DNA of 64,000 bases from Pseudarthrobacter cellobiosi. GTDB taxonomy: Bacteria > Actinomycetota > Actinomycetes > Actinomycetales > Micrococcaceae. Positions 1 to 7,655 of the stretch are shown piece after piece. Below the pieces are notes generated by a model. It ran no database searches and was not told the DNA's origin. It saw only the letters and a list, made by a program, of their open reading frames with translations. Numbering within the stretch: position 1 is the first letter of the stretch; every line of letters begins with the position of its first letter. Location of the stretch: positions 1 through 64,000 of the forward strand of contig NZ_JAMXBJ010000034.1 of the NCBI RefSeq assembly GCF_023913755.1, given 5' to 3'. The position numbers and the translations under genes are program-made.

Positions 1-81
1 AAACGCTACGTCTGCCGCGAAATTCATCCCATCCTCATCAAGATCCAACAACGCCACCAAACCCTTCAACAAGCCGCTTGA
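1..81 (+). CDS. C-terminal end of an IS110-family-like transposase (partial)
   Basis: The window opens inside a reading frame that gives 26 residues ending in TGA. It begins KRYVCREIHPILIKIQ, which resembles the C-terminal tail of actinobacterial IS110-family transposases, where a KRYxxRE stretch is common. IS110 enzymes are DEDD recombinases; the catalytic part lies outside the window. The frame runs into mazG on the opposite strand, and mazG loses its normal C-terminus exactly here, which supports an insertion sequence. The family name comes from a short tail only, so it could be another transposase. Confidence 0.55.
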   Translation, partial: KRYVCREIHPILIKIQQRHQTLQQAA

Positions 82-107
82 CAACCATAGGAGCATCGAG
101 ATCCTGA
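1..107 (+). mobile_element. Right-hand end of an insertion sequence (IS110-like) inserted in mazG
   Basis: It comprises the transposase tail plus about 25 bp up to where recognisable MazG coding sequence begins (near 100-108). No terminal inverted repeat is obvious, as expected for IS110 elements, but the other end is outside the window. The exact junction is an estimate from where MazG similarity stops. Confidence 0.5.
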
Positions 108-584
108 CCTTTCGGCCCGGTCGAGGAACTTCTGCGCCTTCGCCAGGGCCGGCAGTGCGTCCGGGATGCCTTCAAAGGGCCCCGTTCGCTCCGGACGTTC
201 CGCAGTCTTCACGGCGTCCCATTTACGGACAATCTCCGCCACCGAGGCAGGGAAGGTGTCCTGCAGCGTGCCGTCGGGCCGGAAGACATGGGGATTGCGG
301 CGGACCATTTTGGCGCTCAGCCCGCGGGCGACGTCGTCGAACGTGAACGTGCCGCGCTCCTCGGCGAGCCGGGCGTGCAGCACCACCTGAAGCAGCACAT
401 CGCCCAGTTCGCCGCGGAGCTCGGCGTCACCCGCGCCGGTCTCGATGGTCTCGGCAACCTCGAAGGCCTCCTCCAGGAGGTACTCCACCAGCGAGGCATG
501 CGTGAGGGCGGCCATCCACGGGCAGTGCTCGCGCAGCTGGGCCACGACAGCGACCAGCCGATCGATGGGAGCCTGCTCAGCCAA
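66..584 (-). CDS. mazG: MazG-type NTP pyrophosphohydrolase, C-terminus truncated by an insertion
   Basis: MazG hydrolyses nucleoside triphosphates to monophosphates plus pyrophosphate, a housecleaning role in the cytosol. The metal-binding signature is visible: E39/E42 in LLEEAFE and E59/D62 in ELGDVLLQ, followed by the typical RRNPHVF segment. I place the start at a TTG that overlaps the end of add by 8 nt; the longer frame upstream lies inside add. The last 13 residues (SGSRCSYGCQAAC) do not look like MazG and are read from the insertion sequence, so roughly the last few dozen residues are lost. The catalytic helices are intact, so some activity is possible. Confidence 0.8.
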   Translation of the reverse strand: MAEQAPIDRLVAVVAQLREHCPWMAALTHASLVEYLLEEAFEVAETIETGAGDAELRGELGDVLLQVVLHARLAEERGTFTFDDVARGLSAKMVRRNPHVFRPDGTLQDTFPASVAEIVRKWDAVKTAERPERTGPFEGIPDALPALAKAQKFLDRAERSGSRCSYGCQAAC

Positions 585-1728
585 GGTTGTCGTAGGCGTC
601 GTTGATGTATTCCACCAACGCTTCCTTCTCTTCAAGCGGCAGGAAGGATGCCTCGGCAGCGTTAAGCGTGAGCTCCAGCAGATCGTCGAGGTCGTAGTCG
701 AAAGTTTCCACGAGGAGTTCGAACTCGTCCGTCAGGGTGACGCCGCTCATCAGCCGGTTGTCGGTGTTGATGGTGACGTTGAAGCCCAGCTGGTACAGCA
801 TGTCCAGCGGGTGGCTCTCGATGCCCTCGCCGAAACCGGCGATCGCTCCGGTCTGGAGGTTCGACGACGGGCAGATCTCCAGGGCGATGCCGCGGTCGCG
901 GATCCAGCTGGACAGGTCGCCCAGGGTGACCAGGCCGATGTTGTCCTCGTCGCTCGCGGCGTCGTCGTCTTCGTCGTCGAACTCCACCATGATGTCCTCG
1001 GCGATGCGGACGCCGTGGCCCAGGCGCAGTGCCCGGCCGTCAACGAGGGCGGACTGGATGCTTTCGAGTCCGGCGGCCTCGCCGGCGTGCACCGTCGCGG
1101 GGAAGTTGTGCTGGGCGAGGTACGTGAAGGCGTCCTTGAACCGGGACGGGAGGAAGCCGTCTTCAGCTCCGGCGATGTCAAAGCCCACAGCGCCCTTGTT
1201 GCGGTGGCGGACAGCGAGTTCGGCGATTTCCTGGCCGCGGTCTGCGTGGCGCATGGCGGTGATCAGCTGACCCACCTGGATTTCGCGGCCGCTTTCGGTC
1301 ACGGCGTCCACACCGGCTTCGAGGCCTTCCTGGACTGCTTCAACAACCTCGTCCAGGGACAGGCCCTTCTGGAGGTGCTGCTCCGGTGCCCAACGCACTT
1401 CGCCGTATACCACGCCGTCGTCCGCGAGGTCCTCGACGAATTCCTTGGCGACGCGGATGAGGCCTTCCTTGGTCTGCATCACGGCCACTGTGTGGTCGAA
1501 CGTCTCCAGGTAGCGGACCAGCGAGCCGGAATCCGCGGACTCGCGGAACCACTCGCCCAGGGCCACCGGGTCCGTGGAAGGCAGCGTGTGGCCAACGGCC
1601 GCGGCCAGCTCGATGATGGTGGCTGGACGGAGACCACCGTCCAGGTGGTCGTGCAGCGAAACCTTAGGCAGGCTCTTCAGGTCGAAATCGATGGCAGGGG
1701 CAGCGTCAACAATAGGCTCAGTCACCAT
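577..1728 (-). CDS. add: Adenosine deaminase
   Basis: This enzyme deaminates adenosine and deoxyadenosine to inosine and deoxyinosine in purine salvage. The 383-residue protein has the zinc-binding HDHLDGG near the N-terminus, VHAGEAAG in the middle, LGHGVRI, and a late NTDN motif in place of the usual TDD. An acidic stretch (about residues 250-265, DDEDDDAASDEDN) is an insertion seen in some actinobacterial Add proteins. It is the last intact enzyme of the minus-strand nucleoside block and overlaps the start of mazG. Identity is secure. Confidence 0.93.
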   Translation of the reverse strand: MVTEPIVDAAPAIDFDLKSLPKVSLHDHLDGGLRPATIIELAAAVGHTLPSTDPVALGEWFRESADSGSLVRYLETFDHTVAVMQTKEGLIRVAKEFVEDLADDGVVYGEVRWAPEQHLQKGLSLDEVVEAVQEGLEAGVDAVTESGREIQVGQLITAMRHADRGQEIAELAVRHRNKGAVGFDIAGAEDGFLPSRFKDAFTYLAQHNFPATVHAGEAAGLESIQSALVDGRALRLGHGVRIAEDIMVEFDDEDDDAASDEDNIGLVTLGDLSSWIRDRGIALEICPSSNLQTGAIAGFGEGIESHPLDMLYQLGFNVTINTDNRLMSGVTLTDEFELLVETFDYDLDDLLELTLNAAEASFLPLEEKEALVEYINDAYDNLG

Positions 1729-1764
1729 CCAACCTTAGGGTCGGCAGGCGGCTTATGCCAGCCG

Positions 1765-2493
1765 CTACTTTCCCAGCTGCTCCGCCTCGGCCGGGGCAGA
1801 CGCCAGCAGCGGCGAAGCCGCGGTATGCGCGGGCACGGAACCTTGAGGGCCGCCGTCGAGCCATTCATCCACAGTTTCGGCGTCATTGCGGGCCAGGTGC
1901 TTGTGCCACCAGCGCAGCAGGTGGTCGATCAGGATGCCCAGCACGATGGCGAACACCACGGCAATGCCTGCGCTGAGCAGCGGGTTGTTGTGGAGCCAGG
2001 GGAACGAACTGGCCAGTATCCCGATGCCGATGGAGTACCCCACCCACGTGATGCAAGCGAAGGCGTCCAGCAGGAAGAACCGGCGGTGCGCAAAGCCGGT
2101 GCTGCCGGCCACATAGTTGACCGCCACCCGGCCCCAGGGAATGTAGCGCGCCGTGAAAATCAGGACGGCGCCGCGTTTTTCGAGTTCATACCGTGCCCAG
2201 CCAAAAGCCTTCTGCACTTTGGGACGCCGCATCCACTTCCAGCGGTCAAGGCCGATCCTGCGGCCGAGCATAAACGCCATGTTGTCACCCGCGATGGCAC
2301 CGATCAGTGCTGTCGCGCCCAAGATCCAAAGATTCGGTTCACCGCTGTGCCGGGAAAACGCGGCCAGCGCCACAATCAGCGTCTCGCTGGGAACCACCAT
2401 GGCGAAGCCGTCAATGAAGAAGAACACAAGAAGGACCGGGTAGATCCACCATTGGCCCGCTGCATGGAGCACGGCCTCATTAATAAACTCCAC
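1765..2493 (-). CDS. DedA family membrane protein
   Basis: This is a 242-residue integral membrane protein of the DedA (VTT/SNARE-associated) family. It shows the family marks: an acidic residue in VVPSETLIV, GDNMAFMLGRR, and the arginine motif FTARYIPWGR near residue 135. Some DedA proteins recycle undecaprenyl phosphate; others affect membrane potential or drug tolerance, and the substrate here is unknown. The hydrophilic C-terminal tail is longer than in its neighbour at 2599-3228, a paralogue in the same orientation. Confidence 0.88.
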   Translation of the reverse strand: MEFINEAVLHAAGQWWIYPVLLVFFFIDGFAMVVPSETLIVALAAFSRHSGEPNLWILGATALIGAIAGDNMAFMLGRRIGLDRWKWMRRPKVQKAFGWARYELEKRGAVLIFTARYIPWGRVAVNYVAGSTGFAHRRFFLLDAFACITWVGYSIGIGILASSFPWLHNNPLLSAGIAVVFAIVLGILIDHLLRWWHKHLARNDAETVDEWLDGGPQGSVPAHTAASPLLASAPAEAEQLGK

Positions 2494-2598
2494 GCGGGTC
2501 TTGCTCCTAGACGAAATGATGCAGCCGGAAGTGACGTAAATCGCTCTTCAGTGTCCCATGCCCGGGACCCTACCCGCTACGCGCGGACGCCGCAAACC

Positions 2599-3228
2599 CT
2601 AGGCTTCCGGATCCTTCAGCCGCTCCACCACAGGAACCTTTCCCCGGATGCGGTTAATGATCAGGTCCACCACGATTCCAAGGCCCACGGCGCAGACGAT
2701 TGCGATGGCCGCGCCGAGCAGATGATTGTTTTCAAACCACTGGCCGAAGAACAGCCCGATACCCACGGAGTAGGAGGCCCAGAGCGTGGCGGAGAGCACC
2801 GTCAAGCCGACGAACCGCACGTGCGAATAGTGGGTCACGCCCGCGGTGAGGTTGACGGCAACCCTGCCGATGGGAATGAACCGCGCCACCAGGATGAGGG
2901 ACGCCGGCCGCTTCCTCAGCTCGTCTCCTGCCCAGCGGAAGGCACTTTGCATCCGCGGTCCGCGCATCCAGTGCCAGCGCCGGGTACCCACCCGTCGCCC
3001 AATGAGGTAGGCGATGTTATCGCCTGAGAAAGCACCCAGGCCCGCGACCGCCATCAGCAGCCAGGGATTGGGGACGTCCGCGGTGGCGGCCACTGCGGCC
3101 AGCCCCACCACCACGGATTCGCTGGGTATCGGCGGGAAAAACCCGTCGATCAGGCAGCAGGCCAGCACAAGGAGGAGCACCCACGGCTGCCCGGCGGCAG
3201 CAAGGATGAATTCATTGATGGCCTGCAT
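2599..3228 (-). CDS. DedA family membrane protein (second paralogue)
   Basis: This 209-residue membrane protein carries the same DedA landmarks as the next gene downstream: PPIPSESVVV, GDNIAYLIGRRVG and LVARFIPIGRVAVN. It starts only 5 bp after the end of deoA, so it is probably co-transcribed with the nucleoside genes. The two DedA copies share order of motifs but not close sequence, which suggests an old duplication. The transported lipid or ion cannot be told from sequence. Confidence 0.88.
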   Translation of the reverse strand: MQAINEFILAAAGQPWVLLLVLACCLIDGFFPPIPSESVVVGLAAVAATADVPNPWLLMAVAGLGAFSGDNIAYLIGRRVGTRRWHWMRGPRMQSAFRWAGDELRKRPASLILVARFIPIGRVAVNLTAGVTHYSHVRFVGLTVLSATLWASYSVGIGLFFGQWFENNHLLGAAIAIVCAVGLGIVVDLIINRIRGKVPVVERLKDPEA

Positions 3229-3233
3229 TGTCC

Positions 3234-4547
3234 CTATGCTATTCGGTCGATGATGAGCTGCTGGGCCGGGCGCGACCCTTCCGGGGCGATCGTGGCGGCG
3301 TGTTCAAGGGCTTCCTTGGCGCGCGCGAACTTTTCCGGCGTATCCGTGAGCAGCGTCATCAGCGGCTCACCCGCACGCACCACGGCACCGGGCTTTGCAT
3401 GCATGCGGATGCCGGCACCGGCCTGGACGGCGTCTTCCTTGCGGGCACGCCCCGCCCCGAGACGCCACGCCGCAACGCCCACCGCCAGGGCATCAAGCCC
3501 CACCAGGACACCGTCGGCCGGGGCGTAGATGACCTCGGATTCCTTGGCGACCGGCAGCTTGGCGCGCGGATCTCCGCCCTGCGCTTCGATCATCCGGTTC
3601 CAGACGTCCATGGCCCGGCCGTCCTTCAGCGCGGCCCGGGGATCGGCGTTGTGGACGCCCGCGCAGGCCAGCATCTCTTCAGCCAGCCGGACGGTGAGTT
3701 CGACGACGTCTTCCGGGCCGCCGCCGGCCAGGACCTCCACGGATTCCTCCACTTCGATCGCGTTGCCAGCGGTGAGGCCGAGCGGCGTGCTCATGTTGGT
3801 CAGCAGCGCCACCGTGTTGACGCCGGCGTCCTTGCCAAGGGCCACCATGGTTTCGGCCAGTTCGCGCGCCCGGGCCTCATCCTTCATAAAGGCGCCGCTG
3901 CCCACCTTGACGTCCAGGACCAGGGACCCCGTGCCTTCGGCGATCTTCTTGCTCATGATCGAGGAGGCGATCAGCGGGATCGCCTCGACCGTGCCGGTGA
4001 CGTCCCGCAGTGCGTAGAGCTTCTTGTCCGCCGGCGCCAGCCCCGCCCCGGCAGCGCAGATCACGGCGCCCACGTCCTGAAGCTGCGCCATAATTTCGTC
4101 GTTGCTCAGGGCGGCCCGCCAGCCGGGGATCGATTCCAGCTTGTCCAGGGTGCCGCCGGTGTGGCCCAGCCCGCGGCCGGATAGCTGCGGCACCGCCACG
4201 CCGAACACTGCCACCAGCGGTGCCAGCGGAAGCGTGATCTTGTCCCCCACTCCCCCGGTGGAATGCTTGTCGCTGGTAGCCTTCACGCCGCCGTCGGGCC
4301 GCCGGAGGCCGCCGAAGTCCATCCGTTCGCCCGAGGCGATCATCGCCGCCGTCCAGCGCGAAATTTCGGCGCGGTCCATGCCGTTGAGCAGGATGGCCAT
4401 GTTCAACGCGGCCATCTGTTCGTCGGCGATGACCCCGCGGGTGTACGCGTTAATGGTCCAGTCGATCTGCTCCGGGCTCAGGGCGCCCCGGTCCCGCTTG
4501 GTGCGGATGATGTCGACGGCGTCGAATGCCTCAGTTGCCTGTGTCAC
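3234..4547 (-). CDS. deoA: Thymidine phosphorylase
   Basis: The enzyme catalyses phosphorolysis of thymidine and deoxyuridine to the base plus 2-deoxyribose-1-phosphate. The 437-residue length fits bacterial pyrimidine nucleoside phosphorylases. Diagnostic segments are KHSTGGVGDK (phosphate loop, about residue 87), the family signature SGRGLGHTGGTLDKLE, and SIMSKKIAEGTGSLVLDVK. The start is GTG and overlaps the cdd stop (GTGA), so translation is probably coupled. A pyrimidine-phosphorylase (pdp) label is possible, but thymidine phosphorylase is the usual call in actinobacteria. Confidence 0.93.
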   Translation of the reverse strand: MTQATEAFDAVDIIRTKRDRGALSPEQIDWTINAYTRGVIADEQMAALNMAILLNGMDRAEISRWTAAMIASGERMDFGGLRRPDGGVKATSDKHSTGGVGDKITLPLAPLVAVFGVAVPQLSGRGLGHTGGTLDKLESIPGWRAALSNDEIMAQLQDVGAVICAAGAGLAPADKKLYALRDVTGTVEAIPLIASSIMSKKIAEGTGSLVLDVKVGSGAFMKDEARARELAETMVALGKDAGVNTVALLTNMSTPLGLTAGNAIEVEESVEVLAGGGPEDVVELTVRLAEEMLACAGVHNADPRAALKDGRAMDVWNRMIEAQGGDPRAKLPVAKESEVIYAPADGVLVGLDALAVGVAAWRLGAGRARKEDAVQAGAGIRMHAKPGAVVRAGEPLMTLLTDTPEKFARAKEALEHAATIAPEGSRPAQQLIIDRIA

Positions 4548-4969
4548 CTTGGATCCTCCAGGTTTTGGGGACCAAATGCGTCGGGCAGCACCTGGTCCAT
4601 GGTTTTGATGCCTTGTGTGGTCATAAGCTCCATGCCAGGCGCGCGGAATTCATAGAGAAGCTGCCGGCAGCGGCCGCACGGCATCAGCACGTTGCCCGCA
4701 GCGTCTACGCAGTAGAAGGCGCGCAACAACCCGCCGCCGGTCATGTGCAGGTTGCCCACCAGGGCACATTCAGCACACAGGGAGAGCCCGTAGCTTGCGT
4801 TCTCCACGTTGCAGCCGCTGACCAGCCGCCCGTCCTCGGTGAAGGCCGCGGCCCCCACCGGGTACTTCGAATACGGGGCGTAGGCGTTTTTCATGGCGCT
4901 CACGGCGGCCTGCTTGAGCGCCTGCCAGTCCACGGGGAGCGAAACCCGATCCCGTTCCATGGCCGTCAA
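4544..4969 (-). CDS. cdd: Cytidine deaminase
   Basis: Cytidine deaminase converts cytidine and deoxycytidine to uridine and deoxyuridine, feeding deoA. The 141-residue length is that of the small tetrameric class. Zinc and proton-transfer residues are visible in GCNVENASYGLSLCAEC (Cys-Ala-Glu) and in PCGRCRQ. The ATG overlaps the stop of the upstream permease gene and the stop overlaps the deoA GTG, so permease-cdd-deoA form one coupled unit. Confidence 0.94.
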   Translation of the reverse strand: MTAMERDRVSLPVDWQALKQAAVSAMKNAYAPYSKYPVGAAAFTEDGRLVSGCNVENASYGLSLCAECALVGNLHMTGGGLLRAFYCVDAAGNVLMPCGRCRQLLYEFRAPGMELMTTQGIKTMDQVLPDAFGPQNLEDPR

Positions 4970-6291
4970 CCCTTGATGTACGGGATGCCGCTGGCTGCCG
5001 GTGGCCGGGACCTGCCCACCAGCCCGGCCACGGCCAGCACCGTCACCAGGTAGGGCAGCATGGCCATGAACTGGCTCGGCACCGGGGTTCCGATGATGGT
5101 CACAATGCTCTGCAGGTTGTCTGCAAAGCCGAACAGCAGGGCGGCGAAGAACGCGCCGATCGGGTTCCAGCGTCCGAAGATCAGCGCGGCGAGTGCGATG
5201 AAGCCTCGTCCGCCGGAGATTTCCTTCGTGAAGCTGTCGATCGCCACGAGCGTGAAGAACGAGCCGCCGATGCCTGCGATGGCGCCACCCAACGTGACGT
5301 TCCAGAAGCGGGTGGCGTTGACCTTGATGCCCATCGTGTCGGCGGCCTGCGGGTGTTCACCCACGGCGCGGACCCGCAGGCCCCACTTGGTTTTGAACAG
5401 CCCAACCCACACCACGATGACGGCGACGTACATCAGGTAGCCCACCAGCGACTGCTTGAACAGGATAGGGCCGAGGATCGGGATTCCGGAGAGGATGGGA
5501 ATCTGGACGATGTCCAGGCCGGGCGGTGAGTTGAACTGGGCCTTGTCCGCCTGCATAACGGTGCTGAACAGGAAGCCGGTGACGCCGGAAATCAGGACGT
5601 TGAGCACCACGCCGACGATGATCTGGTTGACCAGGTACCTGATGCTGAACACCGCAAGCACCATGGACACCGCCGCGCCCGCCACAGCTGCCGCGAGCAG
5701 GCCCACAAAGGGGTTTTGCGTAATGCTGGCCACGATTGCGGCGGTGAAGGCGCCGCCCAGGAGCTGGCCTTCGATGGCGATGTTGACTACCCCGACCCGC
5801 TCGCACAGCACACCGGACAAAGATCCGAACACCAGCGGGACGGCCAGGGTGACCGAACCGGCGATGAGTCCGGCCAGTGAAATGCTGGGCGTCCGGGCAC
5901 CGCCGACCACCCAGATGAGGAAGGCTGCGACAAACAGCACCGTAAAGGTGATGGTCAGCCAGGCCGGGGTGGGCCGGACCTTGGTCTTCAGATAGACGGA
6001 ATAGGCCGCCAGCCCAAGCATCAGGACCGAGAGGGTGATGCCGCCCGGCATTGCGGGAACTTCAAGCACGGGCAGTTGGAAAAAGTCCCCGCCGGTGGAA
6101 ATTCCGAACCTTGCGGTCTGCGCTGATCCCATCAGGCCGAAGAAAACAAAAGCGACGAGTCCCAGCGCCGAGAGCAGGACGGGGGTTTTCCAGAGCACCG
6201 GTTTGCCGGATGTTGGCTGGGCCTCGTCGGCTTGGGGCGATGTTCCTGGCGTTCCGCGTCCCGGCAGGGGCGATGTTGCTGTTGCGCTCAT
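4966..6291 (-). CDS. Nucleoside ABC transporter permease (NupQ/YufQ type)
   Basis: This 441-residue multi-pass membrane protein belongs to the branched-chain-amino-acid/BMP-type permease family. About ten hydrophobic helices are visible, and VNIAIEGQLLGGAFTA matches the permease motif of this family. I chose ATG at 6291, which overlaps the previous permease stop in an ATGA; the frame is open further upstream but runs inside the neighbouring gene. With the adjacent permease, ATPase and BMP lipoprotein it forms a complete importer next to cdd, deoA and add, so nucleosides are the likely substrate. Confidence 0.88.
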   Translation of the reverse strand: MSATATSPLPGRGTPGTSPQADEAQPTSGKPVLWKTPVLLSALGLVAFVFFGLMGSAQTARFGISTGGDFFQLPVLEVPAMPGGITLSVLMLGLAAYSVYLKTKVRPTPAWLTITFTVLFVAAFLIWVVGGARTPSISLAGLIAGSVTLAVPLVFGSLSGVLCERVGVVNIAIEGQLLGGAFTAAIVASITQNPFVGLLAAAVAGAAVSMVLAVFSIRYLVNQIIVGVVLNVLISGVTGFLFSTVMQADKAQFNSPPGLDIVQIPILSGIPILGPILFKQSLVGYLMYVAVIVVWVGLFKTKWGLRVRAVGEHPQAADTMGIKVNATRFWNVTLGGAIAGIGGSFFTLVAIDSFTKEISGGRGFIALAALIFGRWNPIGAFFAALLFGFADNLQSIVTIIGTPVPSQFMAMLPYLVTVLAVAGLVGRSRPPAASGIPYIKG

Positions 6292-7655
6292 GCTGCGCCT
6301 CCGGTGGTTGCTGCCTGCTGGGTTTTTCCGGCCTTGGCTGGCTTCTTGCGGCGGGGGTTCAGCCCGAAGACTGCCCGGACCAGCGGCGGGGCCGCGATAA
6401 AGAGGACAATCAGCGACTGGACCACCAGGACAATGTCGATGGGTGTTCCGGTCTGGATCTGCATCTGCACGGCACCGGCGCGGAAGGCGCCGAACAGCAG
6501 GCCGGCAGCGAAGGTGCCCCACGGCGTCGAACGTCCCAGCAGCGCCACCGTGATGGCGTCAAACCCGTACGTTGCAGCGACGCCGTCTGTCAGGACCTTT
6601 TCCGTGCCCGCCACCTGGGCCACGCCGGACATTCCCGCCAGCGCACCGGCGATGGCCATGACCAGGATGGTGGACCGGGAGACGTTGATTCCGGCGGTCA
6701 GGGCAGCCTTCGGATTGGCTCCCACGGCCCGGAATTCAAAGCCGACGGTGGAGCGGTTCAGCAGCCACCACACCAGGACGGTGGCCGCGATGGCCAGGAC
6801 GAAGCCCAGGTGCAGGCGATACTGGGAGCCGAAAATCTGGGGGTACACGGCGGTTGCGTCCAGGATGGGCGAGATCGGGTTGGACTCCCCCGGACGCTGG
6901 AACGCCGGAGTGTTCAGCAGGTATCCCAGGAAGTACAGCGCAATGTAGTTGAACATGATGGTCAGGATGACTTCGTGGGCACCTGTCCGGGCCTTCAGGA
7001 GACCAACCAGGCCACCCCAGAGGGCGCCTCCCACGATGCCTGCCACGAGGACGAGCAACAGGTGCAGGCCCAACGGAAGGTGCAGGGCGAAACCGACCCA
7101 GCCCGCCAGGATGCCGGCCATGATGATCTGGCCCTGGGCGCCAATGTTGAACAGGCCGGCCCGGAACGCGAGCGCGACGCCGAGGCCTGCCGTGATGAGC
7201 GGTGTGGCGATGGTGAGGGTTTCCATCAGCGGCGCGAACTGGACCGCGAGGCTCGAACCCCGGGGGTTGAAGACCGAGCCCTGGAACAAGGCAACGTAGG
7301 ACTGTGTGGCGGCTTGCCAGACTGCGGAGAGGAAGTCTGTGGGTCGGGCGAACAGATACGCCGAGGTGGTGCTGACGCGCTCGTCCGTGGCGGCGATCAA
7401 CAGTCCGCCCAACACAAGTGCCAGCAGCACCGCCAGGACTGAGACCATGCCGCTGCCGGTGAAGATCTTCCGGAGCAGCGTGTCCGGCCCGCCGGGCAGC
7501 TTTCCGCTTTGGGCGCTGGCTGGTACGGCTGAAGGGCTGATGGCGCCGCCGGCCGTGTCCACGGCCACCCCGGCGGCGGTTTCGTCCGCCGCCGGGGTTG
7601 GCTCGTCCGCTTTCGCTTGCTGGTCCGCATGCTTAGGGTGACGCTCTTCAGGCAT
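6288..7655 (-). CDS. Nucleoside ABC transporter permease (NupP/YufP type)
   Basis: This 455-residue permease is paralogous to the one downstream. It starts with about 55 hydrophilic residues rich in Ala, Asp and Pro before the first membrane helix; the helices then follow with the family motif GLFNIGAQGQIIMAG. It overlaps the ATPase gene by 8 nt and the next permease by 4 nt. Substrate specificity is inferred from the neighbouring salvage enzymes. Confidence 0.88.
   Translation of the reverse strand: MPEERHPKHADQQAKADEPTPAADETAAGVAVDTAGGAISPSAVPASAQSGKLPGGPDTLLRKIFTGSGMVSVLAVLLALVLGGLLIAATDERVSTTSAYLFARPTDFLSAVWQAATQSYVALFQGSVFNPRGSSLAVQFAPLMETLTIATPLITAGLGVALAFRAGLFNIGAQGQIIMAGILAGWVGFALHLPLGLHLLLVLVAGIVGGALWGGLVGLLKARTGAHEVILTIMFNYIALYFLGYLLNTPAFQRPGESNPISPILDATAVYPQIFGSQYRLHLGFVLAIAATVLVWWLLNRSTVGFEFRAVGANPKAALTAGINVSRSTILVMAIAGALAGMSGVAQVAGTEKVLTDGVAATYGFDAITVALLGRSTPWGTFAAGLLFGAFRAGAVQMQIQTGTPIDIVLVVQSLIVLFIAAPPLVRAVFGLNPRRKKPAKAGKTQQAATTGGAA

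Noticed and set aside
445..3027. 860-residue plus-strand ORF opposite add and the first DedA gene
   Set aside because: It is antisense to clearly identified genes, and its composition (Val/His/Gly/Gln-rich) is typical of mirror frames in high-GC DNA.
6291..6522. Longer N-terminus of the second nucleoside permease
   Set aside because: The extension lies fully inside the upstream permease gene and is Arg/Pro-rich; ATG at 6291 overlaps the stop in an ATGA, the same pattern as its neighbours.
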